From Devosia psychrophila (GTDB taxonomy: Bacteria > Pseudomonadota > Alphaproteobacteria > Rhizobiales > Devosiaceae), in the NCBI RefSeq assembly GCF_000971275.1, contig NZ_LAPV01000084.1:17752-81751 (forward strand): DNA of 64,000 bases, in the 5' to 3' direction. The stretch's first letter is position 1; every line of letters begins with the position of its first letter. Below, one piece after another: positions 1-8,313 of the stretch. The notes beneath the pieces are model-generated. The model made no database searches, was not told the origin of the DNA, and saw only the letters and a program-made list of their open reading frames with translations. The position numbers and the translations under genes are program-made.

Positions 1-23
1 CTTGACGTTCTCTTAATGGCCCC

Positions 24-293
24 ATGAGCAGTGAGTTGCGAGGGGTGTCGCATCAACTGATTGTAACGCGAAACGCTGCTGCCGATGGGACCGGCCGAGC
101 GAGCCATTTGGAGGACAGCTTGGGAAAGCTCGTCAAATTCGATCAGCGGCCGCGCGCCGTCAAAGCCGGTGCATCACCAATGCCCGGCAAGGCCCAGATC
201 TTGATTTTCACTGGGGTACGTTATGAACGTGGGACATTACAGCAGCCCATTTCGGGGCTTGATCCTACGCGGCCCAAGCGCAAGCGTGGATAG
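24..293 (+). CDS. Small conserved hypothetical protein
   Basis: An 89-residue basic reading frame with no signal peptide or membrane segment. Near residues 55-68 it carries AQILIFTGVRYER. I recall this stretch from small uncharacterised alphaproteobacterial proteins, usually near the C-terminus, and it is the main reason to think the frame is coding. The first ATG lacks a clear ribosome binding site, and an internal ATG at 180 would give a 37-residue form holding the motif. The 3' end overlaps the likely GTG start of the following lipoprotein by 8 bases. Function unknown; it could still be a chance frame. Confidence 0.4.
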   Translation: MSSELRGVSHQLIVTRNAAADGTGRASHLEDSLGKLVKFDQRPRAVKAGASPMPGKAQILIFTGVRYERGTLQQPISGLDPTRPKRKRG

Positions 294-1107
294 ATTATTT
301 CGCCTGACGACGGCGCTGGCTTTGGCCGCGTTGCTGGTTGCTTGTTCACCCGTCGCGAGGCCGGTGGGGGATTTCGGCCGCGCGGCGCCCAGCTGGACCC
401 ATGACGCGGCCATGCCGGCGGCCGGCAATGCCGCTTCCAGCCTGCGTGGGGAGCCTGTCTCCAATTTCAACAAGACCGACCAGGAAGAGGAGATGCATGA
501 TCGCGTCTGGCGCTTCCTTGTTGCGGCGCATGCCAAGGACTGGGTGTTCGACAGCTCGGTGGAACTGCAGCGCACGCGGATCATCCCCCCCAACAAGGAC
601 CAGCACTACACGGTCGAACGCTACTATGCCTGGCTCAAGCGCACCGAGTACCAGTCCTCGCGCACGCGCTATTCTGCGGTGGGCCGCCATATCGCGGCTG
701 ACATCGACACGCTGCCCACGACCTTTGCCGCGATCTGCGCGGTGATCGAGGTCGACCGGCAGCGGGCCGTGGCCTACTCCGGGTTGAGCAACGGATTGCC
801 GCCGGCCATGGGCGACAATATGCGGGCCCGCAAATATGAGAACGACGCCTTCATCGCCTGGTTTGTCCGCGCCCTGAACTACCGCAATGACAGTTATGAC
901 TTCGCACTCGACAACCTGCTGGTGGAAACCCCGCATGAGCAATCGCTGGCGGTGGACGAGGCGCTGCGGCGTCTGTCGGCTTTCGTGGCGCGCGCCAATC
1001 GGTATGATTTCTGTGGCAATGGCACGGCTCACCTGACCGGCGGCGGTGTCGTCATACCGTCACGCTACCAACGTAGTGGCGATCAGGAGGTCGTGCTGCC
1101 CAAATAG
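286..1107 (+). CDS. Predicted lipoprotein of unknown function
   Basis: About 273 residues from the GTG at 286. The longer ATG at 223 would bury the signal peptide. The N-terminus is a short basic stretch, a hydrophobic segment and the lipobox LVAC near residues 16-19, so export and lipidation are expected. The mature part is hydrophilic and mostly helical in character, with WRFLVAAHAKDWVF and a pair of late cysteines but no motif I recognise. It is followed 41 bases later by chrA, and the two could share a transcript. I see no paralogue in the window. Function is unknown and only the localisation is supported. Confidence 0.72.
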   Translation: MDRLFRLTTALALAALLVACSPVARPVGDFGRAAPSWTHDAAMPAAGNAASSLRGEPVSNFNKTDQEEEMHDRVWRFLVAAHAKDWVFDSSVELQRTRIIPPNKDQHYTVERYYAWLKRTEYQSSRTRYSAVGRHIAADIDTLPTTFAAICAVIEVDRQRAVAYSGLSNGLPPAMGDNMRARKYENDAFIAWFVRALNYRNDSYDFALDNLLVETPHEQSLAVDEALRRLSAFVARANRYDFCGNGTAHLTGGGVVIPSRYQRSGDQEVVLPK

Positions 1108-1148
1108 AGCTTTAACACGCGCCGCAACAAGACCGAGCGGAGGGCAGG

Positions 1149-2342
1149 GTGAACGACATCGAGGTTCAGAAAAGCGGCAGTGCGGGCGAGGTGTTCCTCG
1201 CCTTCCTCAAGCTCGGGCTGACCTCGTTTGGCGGACCGATCGCGCACCTCGGCTATTTCCACGACGAAATCGTGACGCGCCGACGCTGGATCGGCGAAAG
1301 CGCCTATGGCGACCTGGTGGCACTGTGCCAGTTTTTGCCCGGGCCGGCTTCGAGCCAGGTTGGATTTGCGCTGGGCCTGTGGCGTGCCGGGCCGCTTGGC
1401 GCACTTGCCGCCTGGGCCGGATTTACCCTGCCTTCGGCGATCTTTCTCGTGCTGTTTGCGCTTGGCGCTGGCGCACTCGATGGGCCGGTGGCGCAGGGCG
1501 TGTTGCAGGGGCTCAAGATCGTGGCGGTTGCCGTAGTGGCCCAGGCGGTCTGGGGCATGGCGAGGAGCCTGACGCCGGACCTGCAACGCGCGGGCATCGC
1601 ACTGGTGGCTATTGTCGTGGTAATCGCGTTGGCTGGATCGGCGGGGCAGGTGGTCGCCATCGTTTTCGGTGGTCTGGCAGGAGTGGTGCTGTGCCGCGGG
1701 CCGGCTATTCCGGTGACGCATGTGATGCGTTTTCCGGTCTCGCCGCTAGCCGGGGCGATTTGCCTGCTGGTGTTTGGCGTCTTGCTGGTCGGCCTGCCAT
1801 TGCTGGCCACTGTCGGCGGGCAGGAAATCGTGCTTTTCGACGCTTTCTATCGCGCCGGCGCCCTGGTGTTTGGCGGCGGCCATGTGGTGTTGCCGTTGCT
1901 CGATGCCGAGACCGTGGCGACTGGTTGGGTCAGCAAGGACAGCTTTCTCGCGGGCTATGGCGCGACACAGGCCATGCCGGGGCCGCTGTTCACCTTCGCT
2001 GCCTATCTCGGCACTGTCAGCAATGGCATTGCCGGGGCAGTCATAGCGCTGGTGGCGATCTTCCTGCCCGGGCTGCTATTGCTCGTGGGCACACTGCCCT
2101 TCTGGGACGGACTGCGTGGCAAGCCCATGGCTCAAGCTGCAATGCGCGGCGCCAATGCTGCCGTGGTCGGTATTCTGGCGGCCGCCCTCTATGACCCGGT
2201 CTGGACCAACGCCATTCTAGGACCGATTGATATCGCACTGGCCGTGGCAGGCTTTGTCGCACTGGTATTGTGGAAGGTGCCGCCCTGGATTGTAGTGTTC
2301 GCGCTGGCGCTCGGCGGTGGCGCCCTAGGCTTGATGCGGTAA
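1149..2342 (+). CDS. chrA: ChrA-type chromate efflux transporter
   Basis: A 397-residue inner-membrane protein of the CHR family, which exports chromate. It has two homologous halves of several membrane segments each. The first carries the family signature FLKLGLTSFGGPIAHLGYF near residues 19-37 and LCQFLPGPASSQVGF near 58-72. The second half repeats it as ALVFGGGHVVLPLL and GYGATQAMPGPLFTFA. Length and both GGP/PGP motifs fit the full-length bidomain family. Start is GTG at 1149 with GGAGGG about eight bases upstream. No ChrB-type regulator is adjacent, so induction by chromate cannot be argued from context; substrate is inferred from family only. Confidence 0.93.
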   Translation: MNDIEVQKSGSAGEVFLAFLKLGLTSFGGPIAHLGYFHDEIVTRRRWIGESAYGDLVALCQFLPGPASSQVGFALGLWRAGPLGALAAWAGFTLPSAIFLVLFALGAGALDGPVAQGVLQGLKIVAVAVVAQAVWGMARSLTPDLQRAGIALVAIVVVIALAGSAGQVVAIVFGGLAGVVLCRGPAIPVTHVMRFPVSPLAGAICLLVFGVLLVGLPLLATVGGQEIVLFDAFYRAGALVFGGGHVVLPLLDAETVATGWVSKDSFLAGYGATQAMPGPLFTFAAYLGTVSNGIAGAVIALVAIFLPGLLLLVGTLPFWDGLRGKPMAQAAMRGANAAVVGILAAALYDPVWTNAILGPIDIALAVAGFVALVLWKVPPWIVVFALALGGGALGLMR

Positions 2343-2451
2343 CATACCGCCCTGTCGGGAAAGTGGGCGCGTGGTGAATATTTGCGCCGCGCAGCAGCAT
2401 GACAAGCGCTGGCCGCCGGGTTAGTCTGTGTCGGGACCGCATCGGATTGCC

Positions 2452-3624
2452 ATGAGCCACGATTTCCAAACCGACATCGACGCCGTGGCCCGTATCGACG
2501 CGGTCAACACGATCCTCAACGTGATTTGCCAGACCACCGGCATGGGCTTCGCCGCCGTGGCGCGAGTCACGGAGGACCGCTGGATTGTCTGCCAGGTGCT
2601 GGACAAGATCGACTTCGGCCTGGCACCCGGCGGCGAACTTGAGTTGGTGAGCACCATCTGCAACGATATCCGCGATAGCGGAAAGGCCGTGGTGATCGAC
2701 CATGTGGCGGAGGATGAGGCTTTCCGCACGCACCGTTCGCCGCTGCAATACGGCTTTCAGTCCTATATTTCGATGCCTATCGTGCGGCAGGACGGCTCGT
2801 TGTTCGGCACGCTTTGCGCCATCGATCCAAACCCGGCCAAGCTGAACAATCCGGTCACAATCGGCATGTTCGAGATGTTTGCGCAGCTCATTTCGGCACA
2901 ACTGGACTCGGTGGACAACGTTTCGTTGGCCCGGGCCGGCCTGGCCAGCGAACGCCAGATGGCCGAATTGCGCGAGCAGTTCATCGGCGTACTGGGACAC
3001 GACCTGCGCAATCCGCTGGCTGCCATTGGCTCAGGCACCAACATGTTGCTTAAGACCCCGCTCGACGACAAGGCGACGCGCATCGTCACCCTGATGCAAG
3101 GCGCCGTCGTGCGCATGGAATCGCTGATCAGCAATGTAATGGACTTCGCCAGCGGCCACCTGGGCAGTGGTATCGAGCTCGCCAAGGTGCGCGGCGATAT
3201 GCGGCCGGCGCTGCTGCAGGTGATCGAAGAACTGCGCCTCGCCAATCCCGACCGCGAAATCCTGGCGCGGATCGATTGCGAAACGCCGGTGCATGCAGAT
3301 CCTGTTCGGGTGGCGCAGCTATTTTCCAACCTCCTGGCAAATGCGCTGACCCACGGCGCGCCGGAGCTGCCAGTCGAAGTCGAGGCTAGCGCCAATGGCG
3401 GCAGTTTCCTGCTGTCGATCGTCAACGGCGGCGAGGCAATTCCCGCCCATTTGCATGCCGAGCTGTTTCAGCCCTTTTCACGCCCCTCGGGCAGCGCTGG
3501 CCGGTCCGGTCTGGGGCTTGGTCTCTACATTGCCAGCCAGATCGCCGAGGCGCATGGCGGGACCATCGCGGTCAGTTCCACCGCGGATGAGACCCGCTTC
3601 ACCTTCAGCATGCCGACCGGCTAG
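2452..3624 (+). CDS. GAF-domain sensor histidine kinase
   Basis: A soluble histidine kinase of about 390 residues. Residues ~15-165 form a GAF domain (AVARVTEDRWIVCQV, then YISMPIVRQDGSLFGTLCAI). Residues ~170-240 are a dimerisation/phosphoacceptor region with the H box GVLGHDLRNPLAAIG. The rest is the HATPase domain with an N box LFSNLLANALTHG and G boxes ending GLGLGLYIASQIAEAHGG. I prefer the ATG at 2452 over the GTG at 2428. There is no membrane segment, so it should sense an intracellular signal or a GAF-bound ligand. No response regulator gene is adjacent; its stop overlaps the convergent downstream gene by four bases. Ligand unknown. Confidence 0.9.
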   Translation: MSHDFQTDIDAVARIDAVNTILNVICQTTGMGFAAVARVTEDRWIVCQVLDKIDFGLAPGGELELVSTICNDIRDSGKAVVIDHVAEDEAFRTHRSPLQYGFQSYISMPIVRQDGSLFGTLCAIDPNPAKLNNPVTIGMFEMFAQLISAQLDSVDNVSLARAGLASERQMAELREQFIGVLGHDLRNPLAAIGSGTNMLLKTPLDDKATRIVTLMQGAVVRMESLISNVMDFASGHLGSGIELAKVRGDMRPALLQVIEELRLANPDREILARIDCETPVHADPVRVAQLFSNLLANALTHGAPELPVEVEASANGGSFLLSIVNGGEAIPAHLHAELFQPFSRPSGSAGRSGLGLGLYIASQIAEAHGGTIAVSSTADETRFTFSMPTG

Positions 3625-4166
3625 GGCCGCGTACCGCAGGTCACATTGGCCAACGACCGTTCGAACCGCCCCCGTACCACGTCATGAGGCGGGGCCAGGC
3701 GCACCAGGACGAGCAGCTTGTCGCTGGTGGATTCGACGACCAGCAGGCCTTCTGCGACATCGAGCTGCTGCTGCGCCAGCAGGCGCGTTTGGCTGGCGTT
3801 GAAAATGCCGAGATCCAGCACCTGACCGATGCCGTCGCGATTGGTGGTCGAGTAGGCGATAATGCCGGACTGGTTGAACAAGGCCACTGACCAGAATGCA
3901 TCGGGCAGGGTGCCTTTGACATAGGCCGGACCCTGGCTGAGATCGACGCGGCAGAGGCCATAGACCAGCTCGGGATCGAGACCGAGTGGATTGGCCTCGC
4001 CTGCCTTTACCGGGGGCAGGATCGCCATGCGATTGTCGGTATCGATCTCGGCCACGCGGGTCCAGACCGACTGCTCGGCCAAAGCCGGCAGCATCAGAAT
4101 GACGAAAATGTGGATGATGCCGCCGAGCACGGCGCCGGCAACCAGCCAAAGTAGGGGCCGGATCAT
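3621..4166 (-). CDS. DUF1254-type membrane-anchored protein
   Basis: A 181-residue protein with an N-terminal membrane segment (PLLWLVAGAVLGGIIHIFVI) followed by an exported domain of about 150 residues with YGLCRVDLSQGPAYVKG, AFWSVALFNQSG and IIAYSTTNRDG. This matches the short form of the DUF1254 family that pairs with DUF1214 proteins in Hyphomicrobiales. Its start overlaps the stop of the upstream DUF1214 gene by ATGA, so the two are translationally coupled and probably act together in the envelope. Biochemical role of the family is not established. Family assignment is from remembered motifs. Confidence 0.75.
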   Translation of the reverse strand: MIRPLLWLVAGAVLGGIIHIFVILMLPALAEQSVWTRVAEIDTDNRMAILPPVKAGEANPLGLDPELVYGLCRVDLSQGPAYVKGTLPDAFWSVALFNQSGIIAYSTTNRDGIGQVLDLGIFNASQTRLLAQQQLDVAEGLLVVESTSDKLLVLVRLAPPHDVVRGRFERSLANVTCGTRP

Positions 4167-4735
4167 GCGCAGTCTCCGCGCAGGATCACCGGCATGGATT
4201 CGTCGCTTGAGAAGCCTGAAAACACGGCGGTGTCGTAGAGGCTGAGCACGAGTTTGAATGAGCCTTCGCCGGTCAATTCGAGCCAGTTGCCCGGCATCAG
4301 CCGCGTGCCGATATTGATCTGGATGTCGCCCTCGTTGGTGCGCACGATATTGGCGCTGTGCATGGCGGGCGCCACGTCGGGGGCAGCGATGTTGACGCCT
4401 GCGTCGTCGAGCGCAACCAGCGTCCAGAACGTGGCGAGCGGCGTCTTGCCCTGCACACTATAGCTGCAATCGCGGCTAAGCGCCTGCCCGTCGCTGTCGC
4501 TGGTGGCGGTGAACTGCAGGCCCTCAGCCTGGCCAAGTTCGAAGGCGGCAGTACGGGCCAGATGGCCGCGTGTGTAGGGATTGGGGGCGCTTGCGCCGAC
4601 ATCGGGCCAGGCGTGCCATGGGCCAACCTGCGCCACGCCGAATAGCCGCCCGTCGGTCAGGGCGTAATAGCTCAAGCCGAAGCCCACAACCAAGGCCACG
4701 GCGATCATCATCAAAAGGTAGAAGACGAAGCGCAC
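4163..4735 (-). CDS. DUF1214 domain envelope protein
   Basis: A 190-residue protein with an N-terminal anchor (LMMIAVALVVGFGLSYYAL) and a domain typical of DUF1214: WHAWPDVGASAPNPYTRGHLA near residues 40-60, a CSYSVQGKTPLATFWTLVALDD stretch, and NIGTRLMPGNWLELTG near the C-terminus. First gene of a two-gene operon with the DUF1254 partner, overlapping by four bases. The pairing and order are those commonly seen in related bacteria. A cell-envelope role is inferred; no catalytic residues can be assigned. Confidence 0.78.
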   Translation of the reverse strand: MRFVFYLLMMIAVALVVGFGLSYYALTDGRLFGVAQVGPWHAWPDVGASAPNPYTRGHLARTAAFELGQAEGLQFTATSDSDGQALSRDCSYSVQGKTPLATFWTLVALDDAGVNIAAPDVAPAMHSANIVRTNEGDIQINIGTRLMPGNWLELTGEGSFKLVLSLYDTAVFSGFSSDESMPVILRGDCA

Positions 4736-4853
4736 TGGTCAGTGGCTCTGGCAGGCGATGAGTGACATGGGCGGCGAAACCTGCGCGCGAAATGGCTGCC
4801 CAAGCCTATAGCAAGGGGGGCAAGTGTTCGGAAGGGCGAAGGTGCCGCTCCGG

Positions 4854-5195
4854 CTAAACGAGATCGTCGATGGTGACGCGCAATGCCTCGGCGAGCTTGC
4901 GCATGGTTTCGATGGAGCCATTGCTGCGCTTGGCTTCGATGTCGGCGATCTGGACACGATTGACGCCCGCGGCGATAGCAAGGGACGACTGCGTCATGCC
5001 CCGGAAGTCGCGATAGACCCGAAGCGGGCTCTCGCCATCGATCATGCGATTGACAAATTCGGACGGGATGAGTTCCTCTCGCCCAGAAGCCAGGTCCGCT
5101 TTGATGCGATTGTAGGCCGCGATGTCCGCCAAATCCTCGGCAGCCTCGCGCAGGCGCTCATATTCTTCGCGCGGTATCGTCACCATCTCGTTCAT
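4854..5195 (-). CDS. XRE-family antitoxin
   Basis: A 113-residue protein. The C-terminal half (residues ~58-112) is a helix-turn-helix domain: YRDFRGMTQSSLAIAAGVNR and IADIEAKRSNGSIETMRKLA. The N-terminal half is helical and charged (IPREEYERLREAAEDLADIA) and is the expected toxin-binding/dimerisation part. Its ATG overlaps the toxin stop as TAATG, giving a toxin-first operon like HigBA and some RelE/XRE modules. It should neutralise the toxin and bind the two inverted repeats at 5467-5499 to repress the operon; the binding is inferred. Confidence 0.87.
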   Translation of the reverse strand: MNEMVTIPREEYERLREAAEDLADIAAYNRIKADLASGREELIPSEFVNRMIDGESPLRVYRDFRGMTQSSLAIAAGVNRVQIADIEAKRSNGSIETMRKLAEALRVTIDDLV

Positions 5196-5464
5196 TACTG
5201 GCCTCCTTCAACATGGGCTCTGCCTCTGGGGGCGACTTTCAGAACCTCGAGGACGGCACCGTCTTCGATGATAACGCGCCAATCCCCGATACGAAGCCTA
5301 ATCCAACTGCTGCCATGCAAGGCCATGACATTGTTCGCCTGTGATGCAGGAACGGAAGCATATTCGACTATCTTGCCGCGTATGAGCGCAGCCGTAGTCG
5401 TCGGCATTCTGCTCAATGCCCGTGCCGCTGCCTTCGTGTAGGTGATCTGCTTCACAGCAGGCAT
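5195..5464 (-). CDS. RelE/ParE-superfamily toxin
   Basis: Up to 89 residues. The fold signature is a basic N-terminal helix (YTKAAARALSRMP), a helical middle, then the beta-strand pair IRLRIGDWRVIIEDGAVLEVLKV, typical of RelE-like mRNA interferases. It precedes and overlaps its XRE antitoxin by one base. The ATG at 5464 lies inside the best -10 hexamer (5464-5469), so the real start may be the GTG at 5455. That gives the more usual N-terminus MKQITYTKAAARAL and a nearly leaderless mRNA. Ribosome-dependent mRNA cleavage is inferred from the family. Confidence 0.85.
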   Translation of the reverse strand: MPAVKQITYTKAAARALSRMPTTTAALIRGKIVEYASVPASQANNVMALHGSSWIRLRIGDWRVIIEDGAVLEVLKVAPRGRAHVEGGQ

Positions 5465-5499
5465 ATGTAGTTTAAAGCTACGATGTAGTCAACAACTAC
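5464..5499 (-). promoter_or_regulatory. Toxin-antitoxin promoter with paired operators
   Basis: On the minus strand there is a -35 TTGACT (5487-5492) and a -10 TACATA (5464-5469) separated by 17 bases. Two inverted repeats of the form GTAG-N7-CTAC lie over it, at 5467-5481 and 5485-5499, with centres 18 bases apart. They cover the -10 and the -35 respectively, as expected for autoregulation by the XRE antitoxin. The outer repeat overlaps the 3' end of the upstream penicillin-binding protein gene. Confidence 0.65.
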
Positions 5500-7676
5500 A
5501 GCCCCTGCGTCGTCGCCGCGGTCACACTCGCCTGATTGCGCGGCGCTGCAGACGCCCCGATCGTGGCGGCAAGCCTGTCGGCGAGGTCGACGAGTTTGCG
5601 GGCGGCGCCGGGGGTTAGGCTTGGGGGCCGCTGCACGATCTCTTCTTCAACGGCAGGATCGGTTTCGGCGACTATGGCGGGCTCGATAGCGAAATCGACG
5701 CCGAACACCGGCTGGATTTCGACACCGGTATGGGCATAGGCCATGAATTTCTGCCAGGCGATGGCGGGCAGGGTGCCGCCTGTCAGATTGTTGGTCGGGT
5801 GATAATCATCGTTGCCGAACCACACCGCGGCGACGTAGTTGCCGGTGAAACCGCAGAACCACGCGTCGCGATAGGATGACGTGGTCCCCGACTTGCCGAC
5901 CACCGGGACGCCCGGCACATCGGCCCGGCGTCCCGTTCCGCCGGTGACCACGCCACGCAGCATGGAATTCATGTTGGCAACTGTTGTGTCACTGAGAATG
6001 CGTTCGCGCGGGGCATCGGGATCGAGATCAAAGACATTCTCGCCGCTGAGCGTGGTCATGCGGGTAATTCCATACGCTGGGGTCTTGAGGCCGTGGTTGG
6101 CCAGCACGGCGTAGGACGAGGTCATGTCCAGCACCGAAACCGAGGCGACGCCCAACGCCAGCGAACGGGTGACCGGGTAATCGGCCTGCAAGCCCATGCG
6201 ATGGCTGAGGGCGGCAATGGTGTCGCGGCCAGTCTTGATCGACAGCGTCACCGGCACGGTATTGAGCGATTGCGCGAAAGCGCTAGCCAGCGTCACCGAG
6301 CCCTTGTAGCTGCGGCCGTAGTTCTGCGGGCACCAGTCGCCAATACAGACCGGACGGTCGGTAATCATGTCGGACGGCGTCAGGCCGAGCTGCTCGAAGG
6401 CTTCGGAATAGACGAAAATCTTGTAGGCCGATCCGGGCTGTCGGGTGGAGACAATGGCGCGGTTGAACTGGCTTTTGCCGTAATCAGTGCCGCCGACCAT
6501 GGCGCGGATGGCGCCGACCGTATCGGTAACCACCATGGCGGCCTGGGTCACGTCGTATTGCTCACCCTGTTCGCGCACGGTCGAGACCACGGCCTCTTCG
6601 GCGAACTTCTGCAGGGTGGTATCGATCGTGGTGCGGACCACAAAATTGTTGGTGGTGTGCAGGCTGGATTCGATCAGCGTCTTTGACTGCTCGAAGGCCC
6701 AATCGAGGAAGTAGTTCGGCGAATTGGCATCGGCAGCACGGCTGACCGGAGTGGCCGGATGACGGCGCGCAGCGGTGACCTGGCCCTCGGTGAGGAAGCC
6801 GGCCGCCACCATGTTGGACAGCACCACATTGGCGCGGCCGCGGGCGGCGGCAAGGTCGATATGCGGCGCCCAACGGCCCGGCGCCTTGTAAAGGCCCGAC
6901 AGCATGGCGGCCTCGGCAAGGGAAACGTCCTGGATGCGCTTGCCGAAATAATAGTCGGCTGCGGCGACCACGCCGAAGTTGCCGCCGCCCATATAGGCGC
7001 GGTCGAGATAGAGCTTGAAGATATCGTCCTTGCTGTAGTGCCATTCGAGCCAGACCGACAGGAAGGCTTCGACGATCTTGCGCTCGATGGTGCGCTCGGA
7101 GGAAAGGAACAGTTGCTTGGCCAATTGCTGGGTAATGGAGGAGCCGCCGTGGAGGCTCGTCTCGCCCTGCGCATTGGTCAGCAATGCGCGCAAAGTGCCC
7201 AGTACGTCGATGCCGAAATGCTCGTAGAAGCGCCGGTCCTCGGTGGCGAGTGTCGCCTTGAGCAGGTAGTCGGGCATATCGGCCAGAGGCACGGAATCAT
7301 CGGAGCGAATGCCGCGCCGGCCGATCTCTGTGCCGAAGCGGTCGTGGAACACCACGGAATAATCTTCGGCCTTGTTGAACTCCCCCGATGCGGTGACGTC
7401 GAAGGCCGGCATAGCCAGGGCCACCAGCAAAACGCAGCCGAGGGCGAGGAAAGAAAATCCGTCGCTGACCACTTCTACCACGACCCGCTTGAAGCCGGCG
7501 ACGTGGAAGATCGACATGAAATCCTGGAAGCGCGTATAGCCGCTGCCGAGCGATTGCCAAAATTCGTAGAGCGAGGAATCGAGCCACGCATCGGCCGCCA
7601 GCATGCCGCCGGATTTTTTGCGTTTCTCTTTGGTATAGAACGGATCCTGCACCAGATATCCCCGGGTAAGCTTCAC
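5496..7676 (-). CDS. Class A penicillin-binding protein (PBP1-type)
   Basis: A 726-residue bifunctional peptidoglycan synthase. After a cytoplasmic lead and one membrane segment (near residues 75-95), residues ~110-300 are a glycosyltransferase 51 domain with TLATEDRRFYEHFGID, GGSSITQQLAKQLFLSSERT and KLYLDRAYMGGGNFGV. Residues ~350-660 are a transpeptidase: the serine tetrad is RQPGSAYKIF, the SxN motif is AQSLNTVP and the KTG motif is KSGTTSSYRDAWFCG. It polymerises and cross-links murein on the periplasmic side. Start is GTG at 7676, without a strong ribosome binding site, and the start could lie further in. No operon partner is seen. Confidence 0.92.
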   Translation of the reverse strand: MKLTRGYLVQDPFYTKEKRKKSGGMLAADAWLDSSLYEFWQSLGSGYTRFQDFMSIFHVAGFKRVVVEVVSDGFSFLALGCVLLVALAMPAFDVTASGEFNKAEDYSVVFHDRFGTEIGRRGIRSDDSVPLADMPDYLLKATLATEDRRFYEHFGIDVLGTLRALLTNAQGETSLHGGSSITQQLAKQLFLSSERTIERKIVEAFLSVWLEWHYSKDDIFKLYLDRAYMGGGNFGVVAAADYYFGKRIQDVSLAEAAMLSGLYKAPGRWAPHIDLAAARGRANVVLSNMVAAGFLTEGQVTAARRHPATPVSRAADANSPNYFLDWAFEQSKTLIESSLHTTNNFVVRTTIDTTLQKFAEEAVVSTVREQGEQYDVTQAAMVVTDTVGAIRAMVGGTDYGKSQFNRAIVSTRQPGSAYKIFVYSEAFEQLGLTPSDMITDRPVCIGDWCPQNYGRSYKGSVTLASAFAQSLNTVPVTLSIKTGRDTIAALSHRMGLQADYPVTRSLALGVASVSVLDMTSSYAVLANHGLKTPAYGITRMTTLSGENVFDLDPDAPRERILSDTTVANMNSMLRGVVTGGTGRRADVPGVPVVGKSGTTSSYRDAWFCGFTGNYVAAVWFGNDDYHPTNNLTGGTLPAIAWQKFMAYAHTGVEIQPVFGVDFAIEPAIVAETDPAVEEEIVQRPPSLTPGAARKLVDLADRLAATIGASAAPRNQASVTAATTQGL

Positions 7677-7786
7677 GGACTGTTGTGCGTACGCGGCGGC
7701 GAAAGCAACACAATCGCTGGAATATGATTGCGCTCTGCTCGCGACAAGGGCAAACCGGCAACAGAGCTAGCAGACCTCAGGTTAAG

Positions 7787-8242
7787 ATGGCCTTTTGGGA
7801 CGAGAAATCCCTGGACGAAATGACCGACGCGGAGTGGGAAGCCCTCTGCGACGGCTGTGGTCGCTGCTGCCTGATCAAGCTCGAAGACGAGGACAGCGGC
7901 ACCCTCATCACCTCCGACGTCCGCTGCCAGTTGCTGGATGGCGATACCTGCGCTTGTACCGATTATCCGGGGCGGCAGGCCAAGGTGCCGGATTGCATCA
8001 AGCTGACGCCGCAGAATGTGGGTGAAATCAAGTGGATACCGGTCACCTGCGCTTATCGCCGGCTAGCCGAAGGCAAGGGCCTGGCATGGTGGCACCCGCT
8101 GATTTCAGGCGACCCGCAGACGGTTATTGACGTTGGCGTATCGGCGCGCGGACGCACCTTTGCCGAACTCGATATCGCCCCCGATAAATGGGAAGAACAC
8201 GCCGTAGACTGGCCCGAATGGGAGCCGCCTGAACAACTCTAA
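7787..8242 (+). CDS. ycgN: YcgN/UPF0260 cysteine-cluster protein
   Basis: 151 residues from the ATG at 7787; the frame extends upstream but homology begins at MAFWDEKSLDEMT. The conserved cysteines are CDGCGRCCLIKLED near residues 21-34, then CQLLDGDTCACTDYPGR, DCIKLTP and VTCAYRRL. This is the YkgJ/UPF0260 pattern, thought to bind a zinc or iron cluster. C-terminal half has GLAWWHPLISGDP and ends in an acidic WPEWEPPEQ tail, as in family members. The protein is cytosolic. It is transcribed divergently from the penicillin-binding protein. Biochemical role is not known. Confidence 0.88.
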   Translation: MAFWDEKSLDEMTDAEWEALCDGCGRCCLIKLEDEDSGTLITSDVRCQLLDGDTCACTDYPGRQAKVPDCIKLTPQNVGEIKWIPVTCAYRRLAEGKGLAWWHPLISGDPQTVIDVGVSARGRTFAELDIAPDKWEEHAVDWPEWEPPEQL

Positions 8243-8247
8243 GTGAA

Positions 8248-8262
8248 TTTACCATCTGTTAA
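8248..8262 (+). promoter_or_regulatory. Possible CtrA box
   Basis: TTTA-CCATCTG-TTAA, close to the CtrA consensus TTAA-N7-TTAA, lies 51 bases before the GGDEF-like gene and just after the ycgN stop. CtrA is the cell-cycle/motility response regulator of alphaproteobacteria. Support is sequence similarity only, and one base departs from consensus. Confidence 0.4.
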
Positions 8263-8313
8263 CCATCTCATGGCCAGATCACGACGTGTGCGAGCCTAGG
8301 ATGGGCGACGATC

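Noticed and set aside
1046..2194. 382-codon open frame overlapping chrA in another frame
   Set aside because: The chrA frame carries both CHR motifs and membrane segments, while this one is Arg/Gly-rich and unpatterned.
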